A stretch of DNA of 64,000 bases from contig NZ_CANMIW010000003.1 of assembly GCF_947498005.1 (NCBI RefSeq), positions 434,001-498,000 of the forward strand. Reading direction: 5' to 3'. This DNA comes from an uncultured Winogradskyella sp. Lineage in GTDB: Bacteria > Bacteroidota > Bacteroidia > Flavobacteriales > Flavobacteriaceae. The notes below the pieces were generated by a model. The model was not told the origin of the DNA. It worked only from the letters and a program-made list of their open reading frames with translations, and did not search any database. Made by a program: the position numbers and the translations under genes. This document shows positions 8,707 to 18,307 of the stretch, piece by piece; positions within the stretch are counted from its first letter, which is position 1, and every line of letters begins with the position of its first letter.

Positions 8707-9630
8707 ATGAAAAACGAAATCAAAATATTTTCGCCTGCTACAGTCGCTAACGTCGCTTGTGGATTTGATGTACTTGGCTTTTGTTTAGATACCATAGGAG
8801 ATGAAATGGTTATTAGAAAAACAGAAGAAAAAGGAATTAAAATCACGAAGATTGAAGGCTACGACCTTCCGTTTGAAGCAGAAAAGAATGTTGCTGGTGT
8901 TTCGGCATTAGCAATGTACGATGCGTTACAGCCAGATTGCGGATTCGAAATTGAAATTTATAAAAAGATAAAACCAGGTAGTGGAATTGGCAGTAGTTCA
9001 GCAAGTGCTGCAGGTAGTGTTTTTGGTATGAATGAATTACTAGGAAAACCATTAACCAATACTGAGCTTACAAATTTCGCCATGAAAGGCGAAGCCTTAG
9101 CTAGTAAATGTGAGCATGCAGATAATTTAGCGCCTGCAATTTTTGGAGGATTTACATTAGTAAAAAGTGCTTGTCCATTAAAGGTATTAGAATTACCAAC
9201 ACCTTCTGATTTATTTGCAACATTAATTCATCCACAGATTGAAATTAAAACATCAGAATCTAGAGCCATATTGCCAAAAGAAATTCCTTTAGAAAATGCC
9301 ATTACTCAATGGGCAAATGTTGGAAGTTTGGTACATGGCTTACACACTTCAGATTACGATTTAATAAAAGAATCATTAAATGATGTGGTTATAGAACCTT
9401 ATAGAAAACAATTGATTCCGCATTTTGATGACGTAAAATCTGCTGCATTAGAAGCAGGAGCTTTAGGTTGTGCAATTTCTGGCTCTGGTCCTTCAATTTT
9501 TATGCTTAGTAAAAGTGAAGCTACCGCCAAAACGGTAGAACAAGCCATTCGAAAGGTCTACTCAAATACAGATATCAAATTTGAAACTTATGTTTCTAAA
9601 ATTAATACCGAAGGAATTAGAATTTTGTAG
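8707..9630 (+). CDS. thrB: Homoserine kinase
   Basis: A 307-residue GHMP-family kinase phosphorylating homoserine. The N-terminus has SPATVANVACGFDVLG, the ATP-binding GHMP motif is GSGIGSSSASAAG (near residue 95), and the C-terminal motif is ALGCAISGSGPSIF. The open frame reaches back to a TTG at 8692, but the ATG at 8707 matches the family N-terminus and is preferred. It lies 27 bases after thrA, inside the threonine operon. Confidence 0.96.
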   Translation: MKNEIKIFSPATVANVACGFDVLGFCLDTIGDEMVIRKTEEKGIKITKIEGYDLPFEAEKNVAGVSALAMYDALQPDCGFEIEIYKKIKPGSGIGSSSASAAGSVFGMNELLGKPLTNTELTNFAMKGEALASKCEHADNLAPAIFGGFTLVKSACPLKVLELPTPSDLFATLIHPQIEIKTSESRAILPKEIPLENAITQWANVGSLVHGLHTSDYDLIKESLNDVVIEPYRKQLIPHFDDVKSAALEAGALGCAISGSGPSIFMLSKSEATAKTVEQAIRKVYSNTDIKFETYVSKINTEGIRIL

Positions 9631-9638
9631 AAATTACA

Positions 9639-9673
9639 GAAGACTGATGACTGAAGACTGAAGACTGAAGACT
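9639..9673. repeat. Heptanucleotide tandem repeat (GAAGACT)5 between thrB and thrC
   Basis: Five head-to-tail copies of a 7-bp unit: GAAGACT, GATGACT, then three GAAGACT. Only one base differs across the five units. It starts 9 bases after the thrB stop and ends 46 bases before the thrC start, so it is transcribed within the operon. Confidence 0.9.
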
Positions 9674-9719
9674 GAGTTAAATAATTACCAAATTCTGTCG
9701 AAAAAAATAATATAATACA

Positions 9720-11012
9720 ATGAACTATTACTCTTTAAATAAAAAAGCACCCATTACAACTTTTGCAGATGCTGTAGTCCGTGGACTTGCACCAGATAAA
9801 GGTTTATATTTTCCTGAATCAATTACGCCTTTAGACCCTTCATTTTTTGAAACTATTGAAGACAAATCTAATACAGAAATTGCATTTGAAGCGATTAAAC
9901 AATTTATACTTCCTGAAATTCCAGAAGATGTACTAAAAACGATTGTTGAGGAAACTTTAAATTTCGATTTTCCTGTTGTTGAGATTAATGAAAATATTTC
10001 AACCTTAGAATTGTTTCATGGTCCTACAATGGCTTTTAAAGATGTTGGCGCTCGTTTTATGGCGAGATGTTTAGGCTATTTCAACAAAACTAACACTAAC
10101 GATGTTACGGTATTAGTAGCAACTTCTGGAGATACAGGAGGCGCTGTTGCTAATGGTTTTCTTGGTGTAAAAGGTGTTAATGTAGTTATCCTTTATCCAA
10201 GTGGTAAAGTAAGCGACATACAAGAAAAGCAATTAACAACTCTAGGACAAAATATTACAGCCTTAGAAGTAGATGGTGTTTTTGATGACTGCCAAGACAT
10301 GGTAAAACGTGCCTTTATGGATAAAGAATTAACAAGTAAAATGCAACTAACATCTGCAAATTCAATAAATATTGCGCGTTGGTTACCACAGTTGTTTTAC
10401 TTTATGTTTACCTATAAACAATTAAAATCTAAGCATAAAGAGATTGCATTTTCTGTACCAAGCGGAAACTTTGGAAATATCTGTGCTGGTATGGTTGCGC
10501 AAAAATTAGGTTTACCTATTAAACACTTTATTGCATCTAATAATGCAAATGATACGGTTGTAAATTATATGATTTCTCAAACTTACAACCCAAAACCATC
10601 CGTACAAACCATTAGTAATGCTATGGATGTTGGTAATCCTAGTAATTTTATCAGAATACAAGAATTACACAATAATGACTTTGATACGCTAAAGGCAAAC
10701 CTATCTTCTTATAGTTTTACAGACCAAGCGACCAAAGAAGCTTTACTAGAAATCTATAAAGACTATAATTATATTGCTGATCCACATGGCGCTGTTGGTT
10801 ATTTAGGTGCAAAAAAATACCTAGAAAATAATGATGCACATGTGGTGTTTTTAGAAACAGCACACCCAACAAAATTCTTAGATGTAGTTGAAGAGGTTAT
10901 TGAAGAATCAGTGCCTTTACCACCACAAATTGAAGCAGTAATGGATAAAGAAAAAGTAGCTATTAAAGCGAGTTCTTATGAAGATTTAAAAGCATTTTTA
11001 CTTAATAAATAA
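9720..11012 (+). CDS. thrC: Threonine synthase
   Basis: A 430-residue PLP enzyme converting O-phosphohomoserine to threonine, the last step of the operon's pathway. The PLP lysine is Lys107 in GPTMAFKDVGARF, and the phosphate-binding stretch VATSGDTGGAVANG follows. The N-terminus (YYSLNKKAPITTFADAV) and length fit the long ThrC class found in E. coli and Bacteroidota. It is separated from thrB by 89 bases that hold the heptamer repeat. No separate promoter box is visible, so it is probably read from the thrA promoter. Confidence 0.96.
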   Translation: MNYYSLNKKAPITTFADAVVRGLAPDKGLYFPESITPLDPSFFETIEDKSNTEIAFEAIKQFILPEIPEDVLKTIVEETLNFDFPVVEINENISTLELFHGPTMAFKDVGARFMARCLGYFNKTNTNDVTVLVATSGDTGGAVANGFLGVKGVNVVILYPSGKVSDIQEKQLTTLGQNITALEVDGVFDDCQDMVKRAFMDKELTSKMQLTSANSINIARWLPQLFYFMFTYKQLKSKHKEIAFSVPSGNFGNICAGMVAQKLGLPIKHFIASNNANDTVVNYMISQTYNPKPSVQTISNAMDVGNPSNFIRIQELHNNDFDTLKANLSSYSFTDQATKEALLEIYKDYNYIADPHGAVGYLGAKKYLENNDAHVVFLETAHPTKFLDVVEEVIEESVPLPPQIEAVMDKEKVAIKASSYEDLKAFLLNK

Positions 11013-11070
11013 TTTATTTTTAATAAATTGGATGAATAACATCATTTGCAGCTAAGCGTTCAATTATTTT

Positions 11071-11733
11071 ATGAAGATAACTATAATAATATTTTTCTGT
11101 TCTGTATTTCAATTTGCTTTCTGTCAAAAAAAAATTGTTTATGCTAATGACAGCTTAACGATAATCACAAAATCTGAGTATGATAACGTTGAAGAAACCA
11201 GTTATTTAAGAAAATTAAAATTTCAAACAGATTCACTTTTAATATATGTTAATACATTAAGATTTCGTAAAGGAAAAATATCAACAAGTCTTTTAGATTC
11301 TATAAGGACTAAATTTTCATTACCAGAAGAGGTTGACTACGATGACAAAAAATTATTGATTATACATTATCTTCCTAAGAATGATCAATGTTCTACTCTG
11401 GACTATAGAATAATGTTTAAGAATGATTATACAAAATATCAACGTAAATCAAAAAAATTAAATATTGGAAATCACATTTTTGTGAATCAGCTAAATGCTG
11501 AAATTCGAGGTTTTGGCTCAGAAATTCAATGGATTCAAGATCCTGACATGATTATTGAAAATACATTCTTTATAGCTCCTTATCCTTGTGGAGGATTTGT
11601 TATAATTGACTATAAAGGTAATTACTTTACACATCGATTTGAATATCATCCAACATATGTTTTTAAAATAATAAAAGAAAACTTTAAAGATTATTTATTA
11701 ATACAAAATGAAGTTATCTCAACAGAAGATTAA
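11071..11733 (+). CDS. Secreted protein of unknown function
   Basis: A 220-residue protein I do not recognise. The first 19 residues form a Sec signal peptide (KITIIIFFCSVFQFAFCQ), with cleavage likely before Gln or Lys at 19-20. The Cys18-Gln19 context is not a good lipobox, so a soluble periplasmic protein is more likely. The mature part is mixed polar with three cysteines. It lies 58 bases after thrC and 6 bases before the GIY-YIG gene, so the last two may share a transcript. Confidence 0.7.
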   Translation: MKITIIIFFCSVFQFAFCQKKIVYANDSLTIITKSEYDNVEETSYLRKLKFQTDSLLIYVNTLRFRKGKISTSLLDSIRTKFSLPEEVDYDDKKLLIIHYLPKNDQCSTLDYRIMFKNDYTKYQRKSKKLNIGNHIFVNQLNAEIRGFGSEIQWIQDPDMIIENTFFIAPYPCGGFVIIDYKGNYFTHRFEYHPTYVFKIIKENFKDYLLIQNEVISTED

Positions 11734-11739
11734 CAAATA

Positions 11740-12090
11740 ATGCCAAAAAACCTTTACACCATCTACGTTATAGAACTTTCTAAACGTGTGTTTACAGAAA
11801 ATACGAAGTTTAGAAAAGCAAATCCGCAGTTTAACGGTGTTTTAGAATGTTTATATGTTGGCATGACGAGTAAAACGCCTAAAGAACGATTTCTTCAGCA
11901 TAAAACAGGACATAGAAATAAGAAAGGCTATAAAATTTCTTCTAATATTGTTGAAAAATATGGTACATATTTACGTCCTAGCTTATTCAATCATATTGAT
12001 CCTTTTTTTACTAGAGCTGAAGCATTAAAAGCAGAAGGGCAAATAACTTTAGAATTAAAACGCGAAGGCTACGCTGTTTGGTCTAATTAA
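11740..12090 (+). CDS. Stand-alone GIY-YIG domain protein
   Basis: A 116-residue protein that is little more than one GIY-YIG nuclease domain. It shows YTIYVIEL as the first element, CLYVGMTSKTPKERFLQH as the YIG element with the conserved arginine, and a C-terminal helix RAEALKAEGQITLEL that carries the metal-binding glutamate position. Such single-domain proteins (UPF0213-like) have poorly known roles in DNA metabolism. Its stop codon overlaps the stop of the convergent bshA by three bases. Confidence 0.75.
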   Translation: MPKNLYTIYVIELSKRVFTENTKFRKANPQFNGVLECLYVGMTSKTPKERFLQHKTGHRNKKGYKISSNIVEKYGTYLRPSLFNHIDPFFTRAEALKAEGQITLELKREGYAVWSN

Positions 12091-13223
12091 TGTACAACAA
12101 ACTTCTTTAAAGTTTCTTCGTATATCTTTTCATACATAGGTACGATATTTCGAAGATCGAATTTTTCAGATTGAATTTTCGCATTAATTTTAAACTTATT
12201 CAAAGTATCATCGTCAGATAAGATTTTAATTGCATTTTCTGACATGTCGTTTACCGCATTAACATCACTTAAATATCCCGAAAAACCATCTTCATTTACT
12301 TCTGGCAAACCTCCCGTATTCGTAGAAATTACAGGTACTCCATTAGACATTGCTTCCAGCGCAGCTAAACCAAAGCTTTCGGTTTTTGATGGTAATAGAA
12401 ATAAATCACTGAAACATAAAATTCTGTCAATTTCATTACTATTTCCTAAGAAAACAACACGATCTGTAATTCCAAATTCTTCAACCAAGCGTTCTGCGGA
12501 TTCTTTTTCTGGACCTTCTCCAACCAACATTAATTTTGCTGGTAATTCCTTTTGAATATTATAGAAAATCTTAATAACATCTGGAATTTGTTTCACTTCC
12601 CTTAAGTTACTGATATGAGTGACAATACGCTCATTATCGTTAGCCATCATACCACGCTGACAATCTGTAAAATTATGTTCTAGTTTCTCAATATCAATAA
12701 AATTAGGAACAACGTGAATTTCCTCTTTAATATCAAATAAACGTAACGTATCTCTCTTTAAACTCTCCGAAACAGAAGTTACCGCATCTGATTTATTAAT
12801 ACTAAATGTTACAGCTGGCTTATAAAACGGATGACTACCAACTAATGTAATATCTGTTCCATGCAACGTTGTTACAATAGGAACAATAATTCCTTCGTCT
12901 TCTAACATTTGTTGTGCCATAAATGCTGCATAAGCATGCGGAATGGCATAATGAACATGCAATAACTCAATGCCATATAATTTAACCATATCTACTAATT
13001 TGCTCGATAAAGCTAATTCATATGGTTGGTAATGAAATAATGGATATTCTGGAACGTGCACTTCATGAAAATGTACATTGTTACTCAATAATTCTAGTCT
13101 AACGGGTTGGCTGTAGGTAATAAAATGAATTTCATGACCTCGCTTAGAAAGCTCAATACCTAATTCTGTAGCCACAACTCCACTTCCTCCAAATGTTGGG
13201 TAACACACTACGCCTATTTTCAT
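12087..13223 (-). CDS. bshA: N-acetyl-alpha-D-glucosaminyl L-malate synthase
   Basis: A 378-residue GT4-family glycosyltransferase joining GlcNAc from UDP-GlcNAc to L-malate, the first step of bacillithiol synthesis. The N-terminus KIGVVCYPTFGGSGVVATEL is diagnostic of BshA. The C-terminal nucleotide-sugar site shows PSKTESFGLAALEAMSNGVPVI with the catalytic EX7E pattern. Length is normal. bshB and bshC are not in the window. The protein is cytosolic. Confidence 0.95.
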   Translation of the reverse strand: MKIGVVCYPTFGGSGVVATELGIELSKRGHEIHFITYSQPVRLELLSNNVHFHEVHVPEYPLFHYQPYELALSSKLVDMVKLYGIELLHVHYAIPHAYAAFMAQQMLEDEGIIVPIVTTLHGTDITLVGSHPFYKPAVTFSINKSDAVTSVSESLKRDTLRLFDIKEEIHVVPNFIDIEKLEHNFTDCQRGMMANDNERIVTHISNLREVKQIPDVIKIFYNIQKELPAKLMLVGEGPEKESAERLVEEFGITDRVVFLGNSNEIDRILCFSDLFLLPSKTESFGLAALEAMSNGVPVISTNTGGLPEVNEDGFSGYLSDVNAVNDMSENAIKILSDDDTLNKFKINAKIQSEKFDLRNIVPMYEKIYEETLKKFVVH

Positions 13224-13394
13224 GTAATATTTTTGGTTTTAAGTAATAAATTAAAAGTTGAAATGCTAATTATTTATCTGTAGTCGAAATAATATATAAG
13301 TCCTTTCTCACTCAATTTTTCAATTATCTAAAGTTACCATTTTACCGAGCTTAAGATTTAACTTTAATAACTTTTTAACGTTCGTAATTTGACG

Positions 13395-16352
13395 TTAATC
13401 AATAATGGCTTCATAAATTAAACGTTGAATTTCTGTTCTAATATTCTCTCGTAATAATAAATTTTTACCTGCTTGCGGATACGTTCTATTGGCTAAAAAG
13501 ATATAAACAATTTCTTCTTCAGGATCTGCCCAAGCGTAAGTTCCTGTAAATCCTGAATGCCCAAAACTTGTCATAGATAAACAACCACAAGTTGGACCTT
13601 CTTCGCCTAACTGAGGCTTATCAAAACCGATACCTCGTCTATTATTGTTACCACAATAATAACAGTAATTAAACTTATCTACGGTTTCGTTTTTGAAGTA
13701 GCGCTTTCCGCCATAAAATCCTTTTTGCAAATACATTTGCATAATCTTTGCTACATCATTAGCGTTGCTAAAAACTCCTGCATGTCCTCCTACTCCATTT
13801 TGCATAGCTGCTCCCATATCATGAACATAACCATGTACCTTTTTGTAACGATAATAATTATCTATTTCAGTTGGTACAATATCTTTTAAACTAAACTTTT
13901 TTCGTGGATTATAGGTGGTACGATTTGCACCTAAAGATTTATAAAAACGATCTTGAGTAATTTCGCTAAGTGGTTTATCATAAAAACCTTCTAAATAATC
14001 CTTTAGAATATAGTAAGGTAAATCACTGTACCTGTATCGTAAAGATGAAAGTAATTCACTTTCTCTAATTATTTTCTGTATAGAATCTTGATAGTCATTA
14101 CGCATAAAAAGTGTGTTAGTGACTTCTACATTGTATTCACTACTTCTAGTTTTTCTATAATATTTAGGATCAGGCTTTTTAGTAACAGTATCTAAAGTAG
14201 CGTAATAGAAGGGAATCCAAGGTTTCAGTTGCGCGTAATGCGATAACATTTTCTTTAAGGTTACATTCTTTTTGTTTGTATTTCGATATTCTGGAATTAA
14301 CTTGCTCAATCTATCATCTAAAGAAATTGAACCTCTTTCTTCTAACTCCATTAAAACTGGTAAGGTTGCTAATATCTTGGTTAACGACGCTACATCATAG
14401 ATGTCATCACTATCTACTTTATTTTTTTTAGAATAGGTATGATAACCAAAGTTTTTGTTATAAACCACCTTACCTTTTCGCGCTACTATTAATTGAATAC
14501 CAGGCGTCATTTTTCCGTTTACAGCATGGTTGGCTACTGAATCTATTCGGCTTAATAGCTGAGAATCCATACCAACACGCTCTGGTAAACCGTAAGTTAA
14601 ACTCATTAAAGAGTTATAAGTTTCTCCGGTACCTACTGGAAAAAATTCTCCTGTGCTTACAGGTAATTTTCCTTTTGCTGGTAATGCACCAAAAATTAAT
14701 TGCGCTGATTTTTGTTGCGCAATTTTACTATTTTGATAACTCATTACTATGCCTTCAATATTTTCTACAGACAATAAATCATTTAAGGCATAAGGTCTTG
14801 CGAACACGTCTAGTATTACTGTATTTGTTCTAGCGATTTCATACAACCATGCCATTTCTTTTTGAGAAAACTTAAATCCTTTCCACGGATTAGCATTAGA
14901 TTTATGAAACCCAACAACAACAGTATTATAATTTTGAAGTTTATTTATTATCTCATTTAGTTGATCCGCTTTGATTTCATGTACTTTAGTGTACTTTTTT
15001 AATTCGTCTAAAAACACAGAACCATTATCATCACCTAAAGTTACATAGGCCACTTTCTTAGTTTCTAAGTCTCTAATTGGTAATAATTCATCTGAATTCT
15101 TAACAACTGTAATGGCATTTTCCATGAGTTCTTCATAGAGCGCATCGTCCTTTATTCTGTTTAAATCATTTTTTAAATTATAAATTCCTACTGGCGAATA
15201 ATTATTAAGTCCAACTTTGTACTTCGCCATTAATATTTTCTTAACTGAATGTGACAATCGTTCTTCAGTTATGGTTCCATTGTTAAATGCCTCTACTAGC
15301 TTAGCAATACCTTTTGCAGGATTTTCAGACATTAGCATAACGTCGTTACCTGCTAAAAAAGCCATTAAATCAATTTCTCCACCTTTTACTATACTTCTAG
15401 CTCTTGTGCCATCTACGCCTTTTTCTACATAATCAGCCGCACCTTTCATGGTTAAAGCATCAGTAAAAATTAAACCTTTAAAACCTAATTGCTTTTTTAA
15501 AATATCTGTAACAATATGTTTAGATAATGATGAAGGAAATCCTCTCCTTTTTTCTAAACTTGGTACATTTAAATGTGCAACCATAACACTTGCCAAACCT
15601 TGTTTTATAAGCTTTTTGTATGGATATAATTCTATAGAATCTATACGTTGTGCACTAAAATTAATCGTTGGTAATTTTAAATGAGAATCATCTTCAGTAT
15701 CACCATGACCAGGAAAATGTTTAGCATTAGCCAATGTGCCAGCACTTTGCATACCTTTCATAAAAGCTAATCCTTTTTCTGTTACATTATCTCTGTCCTC
15801 ACCAAAGGAACGGTTTCCAATAATTGGATTATTAGGGTTTGTGTTAATATCTACTGCTGGCGCAAAATTAAAATGTACACCAAGTCGTTTACAATGTTCT
15901 CCTATTTGTCTTCCGGTTTGTTCTACTAATTTATTATCCGTAATTGCACCGAGTGTCATATTCCAAGGAAAGGCATACGTAGAATCTAAACGCATACTTA
16001 AACCCCATTCTGCATCCATACCAACTAACAATGGAATATCTGAAGCGGCTTGTAACTCATTATTTAATTTTGCTTGACGTACTGGTCCTCCATTAGAATA
16101 AATTAACCCACCAATATGATGGTTCTTAATTAAACTAGCAATGCCATTTTCATGTGTTTTACCTTTGTCTGAAAACACTTGCACCATAAAAAGTTGTCCA
16201 ACTCGTTCTTCTAAAGACATGGAATTGTACAGACTATCTACCCATCTTTTTTGTTGGACAGCATCCTTTGTTTGAAGCGGATTGTTAAAAAGATCTTGTG
16301 CAAAATTAATTTGAAAACACAAGCACATAAGAAAAAGGGCAAAGTAACGCAT
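13395..16352 (-). CDS. GH3 beta-N-acetylhexosaminidase (NagZ-like) fused to a class C beta-lactamase/PBP-like domain
   Basis: A 985-residue exported fusion with a Sec signal peptide (residues 1-18, ending NFA-Q). The GH3 half carries the NagZ signature KHFPGHGDTEDDSH (about 211-224) and the nucleophile Asp298 in GLIFTDALTMKG. The second half, from about residue 590, is a serine beta-lactamase-type fold with Ser656-x-x-Lys659 (SLTK), a Tyr-Ser-Asp motif (RYSDLPYY) and a late HSGFTG in place of KTG. Fusions of this type occur in Bacteroidota and probably act on peptidoglycan fragments in the periplasm (inference). The frame opens at a TTG two codons earlier; the ATG at 16352 is preferred. Confidence 0.92.
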   Translation of the reverse strand: MRYFALFLMCLCFQINFAQDLFNNPLQTKDAVQQKRWVDSLYNSMSLEERVGQLFMVQVFSDKGKTHENGIASLIKNHHIGGLIYSNGGPVRQAKLNNELQAASDIPLLVGMDAEWGLSMRLDSTYAFPWNMTLGAITDNKLVEQTGRQIGEHCKRLGVHFNFAPAVDINTNPNNPIIGNRSFGEDRDNVTEKGLAFMKGMQSAGTLANAKHFPGHGDTEDDSHLKLPTINFSAQRIDSIELYPYKKLIKQGLASVMVAHLNVPSLEKRRGFPSSLSKHIVTDILKKQLGFKGLIFTDALTMKGAADYVEKGVDGTRARSIVKGGEIDLMAFLAGNDVMLMSENPAKGIAKLVEAFNNGTITEERLSHSVKKILMAKYKVGLNNYSPVGIYNLKNDLNRIKDDALYEELMENAITVVKNSDELLPIRDLETKKVAYVTLGDDNGSVFLDELKKYTKVHEIKADQLNEIINKLQNYNTVVVGFHKSNANPWKGFKFSQKEMAWLYEIARTNTVILDVFARPYALNDLLSVENIEGIVMSYQNSKIAQQKSAQLIFGALPAKGKLPVSTGEFFPVGTGETYNSLMSLTYGLPERVGMDSQLLSRIDSVANHAVNGKMTPGIQLIVARKGKVVYNKNFGYHTYSKKNKVDSDDIYDVASLTKILATLPVLMELEERGSISLDDRLSKLIPEYRNTNKKNVTLKKMLSHYAQLKPWIPFYYATLDTVTKKPDPKYYRKTRSSEYNVEVTNTLFMRNDYQDSIQKIIRESELLSSLRYRYSDLPYYILKDYLEGFYDKPLSEITQDRFYKSLGANRTTYNPRKKFSLKDIVPTEIDNYYRYKKVHGYVHDMGAAMQNGVGGHAGVFSNANDVAKIMQMYLQKGFYGGKRYFKNETVDKFNYCYYCGNNNRRGIGFDKPQLGEEGPTCGCLSMTSFGHSGFTGTYAWADPEEEIVYIFLANRTYPQAGKNLLLRENIRTEIQRLIYEAIID

Positions 16353-16463
16353 TGGCAATCTTTTTTCGTTTATTATTTAGATAACGAATATTGTGCCAAA
16401 TTAGCATATTTTAAAGGAAGTATAAAGACTTTAAGATACTTTTATAAACGAGGTAATTAACAA

Positions 16464-17687
16464 TTATGAAAGTAAATCGATATGACGATCGTGGTATCCT
16501 AATAAATATAATACACCATCTAATCCTATACTAGATATTGAACTCTGGGCATTGTCCTTTACTTTTGGTTTGGCATGAAAAGCAATACCTAAACCTGCTA
16601 GATTAAGCATTTGTAAGTCATTTGCACCATCACCAACTGCAATAGTCTGCGCAATATCTATTTGCATTTCGTCTGCGAGTAATTGTAAATATTCGGCCTT
16701 TTTGCTTCCGTCTACGATATCTCCAATATAACCACCTGTTAAGGCACCATCTTTAATTTCTAATTGGTTAGCAAATACATAATCAATATCTAATTTTTTC
16801 TGAAGGTAATGACCAAAATAAGTAAATCCACCAGATAATATAGCTGTTTTATAACCATAATTGTGAAGTGTATCTATTAATCGTTTTGCGCCTTTTGTAA
16901 TTGGTAAACGTTCTGCAACTTCTTGTAAAACTGATTCACTCAACCCTTCTAAAAGTTTCATTCGTCTTTTAAAACTTTCATTAAAATTGATTTCACCTTG
17001 CATTGCAGATTCTGTAATAGCTTTTACTTCATCGCCAACACCAGCTAATTCTGCAAGCTCATCAATAACTTCTGTTTGAATTAACGTTGAATCCATATCA
17101 AAACAAACCAAACGTCTATTACGTCTAAACATTGAATCTTCTTGAAAAGCAATATCCACATCTAATTCCTTAGAAATTTCCATAAACTTTGAAGTAAACT
17201 CCGTTTTATCACTTATTTTTCCTCTAATAGAAAGTTGTATAGATGCTCTTGGGTATTCTGCTTTTTTTACAAGTGACAAACGACCTGTTAAACGTTTAAT
17301 AGAATCGATGTTTAAGTTCTTTTCTGAAATTACTTTTGTCACTTCAGATATTTGTTCTGCAGCTAATTTTTCTCCCAAAATAGTAACGATATAACGATCT
17401 TTACCTTGAAGACTTACCCAATTTTCATAATCTTCTAATGAAATTGGTTTAAACTTTGCTTTAATGCCTAATTCATAAGCTTTAAATAGCAAATCTTTGA
17501 GAACTGCAGCAGATTTTTTACCTGATTTTATTTCAAACATAATACCTAAGGATAAGGTATCGTGAATATTCGCCTGACCAATATCTAAAACTTTGGCATC
17601 ATATTCAGCCAAAACACTAGTTAATGATGATGTTAATCCTGGTTTATCTTGTCCTGAAATATTTAATAAAAAAATGTCTGTAGCCAC
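16464..17687 (-). CDS. serB: Phosphoserine phosphatase with N-terminal ACT domains
   Basis: A 407-residue HAD phosphatase making L-serine from phosphoserine. The catalytic motif is CFDMDSTL with nucleophile Asp197 and general acid Asp199. The later motifs are AILSGGFTYFG (motif II Ser), a conserved Lys in KAEYLQLL, and VGDGANDLQML (motif IV). About 180 residues in front form two ACT-like domains (for example FLLNISGQDKPGLTSSL), as in the longer SerB class. It starts on GTG at 17687; no better ATG exists nearby. Confidence 0.94.
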   Translation of the reverse strand: MATDIFLLNISGQDKPGLTSSLTSVLAEYDAKVLDIGQANIHDTLSLGIMFEIKSGKKSAAVLKDLLFKAYELGIKAKFKPISLEDYENWVSLQGKDRYIVTILGEKLAAEQISEVTKVISEKNLNIDSIKRLTGRLSLVKKAEYPRASIQLSIRGKISDKTEFTSKFMEISKELDVDIAFQEDSMFRRNRRLVCFDMDSTLIQTEVIDELAELAGVGDEVKAITESAMQGEINFNESFKRRMKLLEGLSESVLQEVAERLPITKGAKRLIDTLHNYGYKTAILSGGFTYFGHYLQKKLDIDYVFANQLEIKDGALTGGYIGDIVDGSKKAEYLQLLADEMQIDIAQTIAVGDGANDLQMLNLAGLGIAFHAKPKVKDNAQSSISSIGLDGVLYLLGYHDRHIDLLS

Positions 17688-17768
17688 TTCGTAAAATTTG
17701 TTGTTGGTTGATAGTCACCGTAAAAATGACTATTCTATTTTAAATATGAAAGTTTTTTAGACGAAGTG

Positions 17769-18254
17769 TTATTTAATAAATCGGTTATGCCAACTCTCAC
17801 TAGCAGGTACTTCCCAATTTTCATTTAACTCAGCGATGTTTGTTACTAAGTTATTAAATACAATAGTGTTTTTTGATACTGCCTTTTGTTGTGCCATTTT
17901 TTTAAAATCTACCAATGGCTTGTAAGCTATAAATTCACCTTGTTTATAAGATACATTCATTTTATCCATTAAATCAACTTTATACTGTTGCTCTAACTGT
18001 TGTATAAAACTTACGGAAGAATCAATAGAACAACCTGTTGCACTATTTAAACTCTGATCCATAGCAATTACTATAAATCGCTTATAAACTATTTTATAAC
18101 CTGCTTTTAAATCTTTTCCATGAGCAGTCCATGCTTCAATGAATGTGTCTAATTGCGATTTAAGTTGCACTTGTTCATCATCTGAAAACGAACGGTTACA
18201 TTGGTAAATCCAAACTCTTGATTCTTCTGGTAAAGTGTTAAAATCGACTAACAT
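17769..18254 (-). CDS. Conserved protein of unknown function
   Basis: 161 residues, no signal peptide or membrane segment. Homologues in Flavobacteriaceae are, to my recollection, often labelled ABC transporter ATPase, but there is no Walker A, Walker B or ABC signature here, so that label is not supported. It contains two cysteines (one in NSATGCSID) and many aromatic residues. It follows the two Fe-S protein genes by 53 bases on the same strand, which suggests a shared operon. Confidence 0.75.
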   Translation of the reverse strand: MLVDFNTLPEESRVWIYQCNRSFSDDEQVQLKSQLDTFIEAWTAHGKDLKAGYKIVYKRFIVIAMDQSLNSATGCSIDSSVSFIQQLEQQYKVDLMDKMNVSYKQGEFIAYKPLVDFKKMAQQKAVSKNTIVFNNLVTNIAELNENWEVPASESWHNRFIK

Positions 18255-18307
18255 AAAATTTTTTAAGATTTGAGGGTTTTGATAAATTGAATTTTAGTAC
18301 AATAATC

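Noticed and set aside
12087-12090. Overlapping stops of convergent genes (also at 45375-45378) as possible regulatory antisense
   Set aside because: Stop-codon overlaps of three or four bases are common in compact genomes and need no special explanation.
15217-16460. Several plus-strand ORFs of 69-113 codons opposite the glycosidase fusion
   Set aside because: They are shadows of the well-supported minus-strand gene with its two sets of catalytic motifs.
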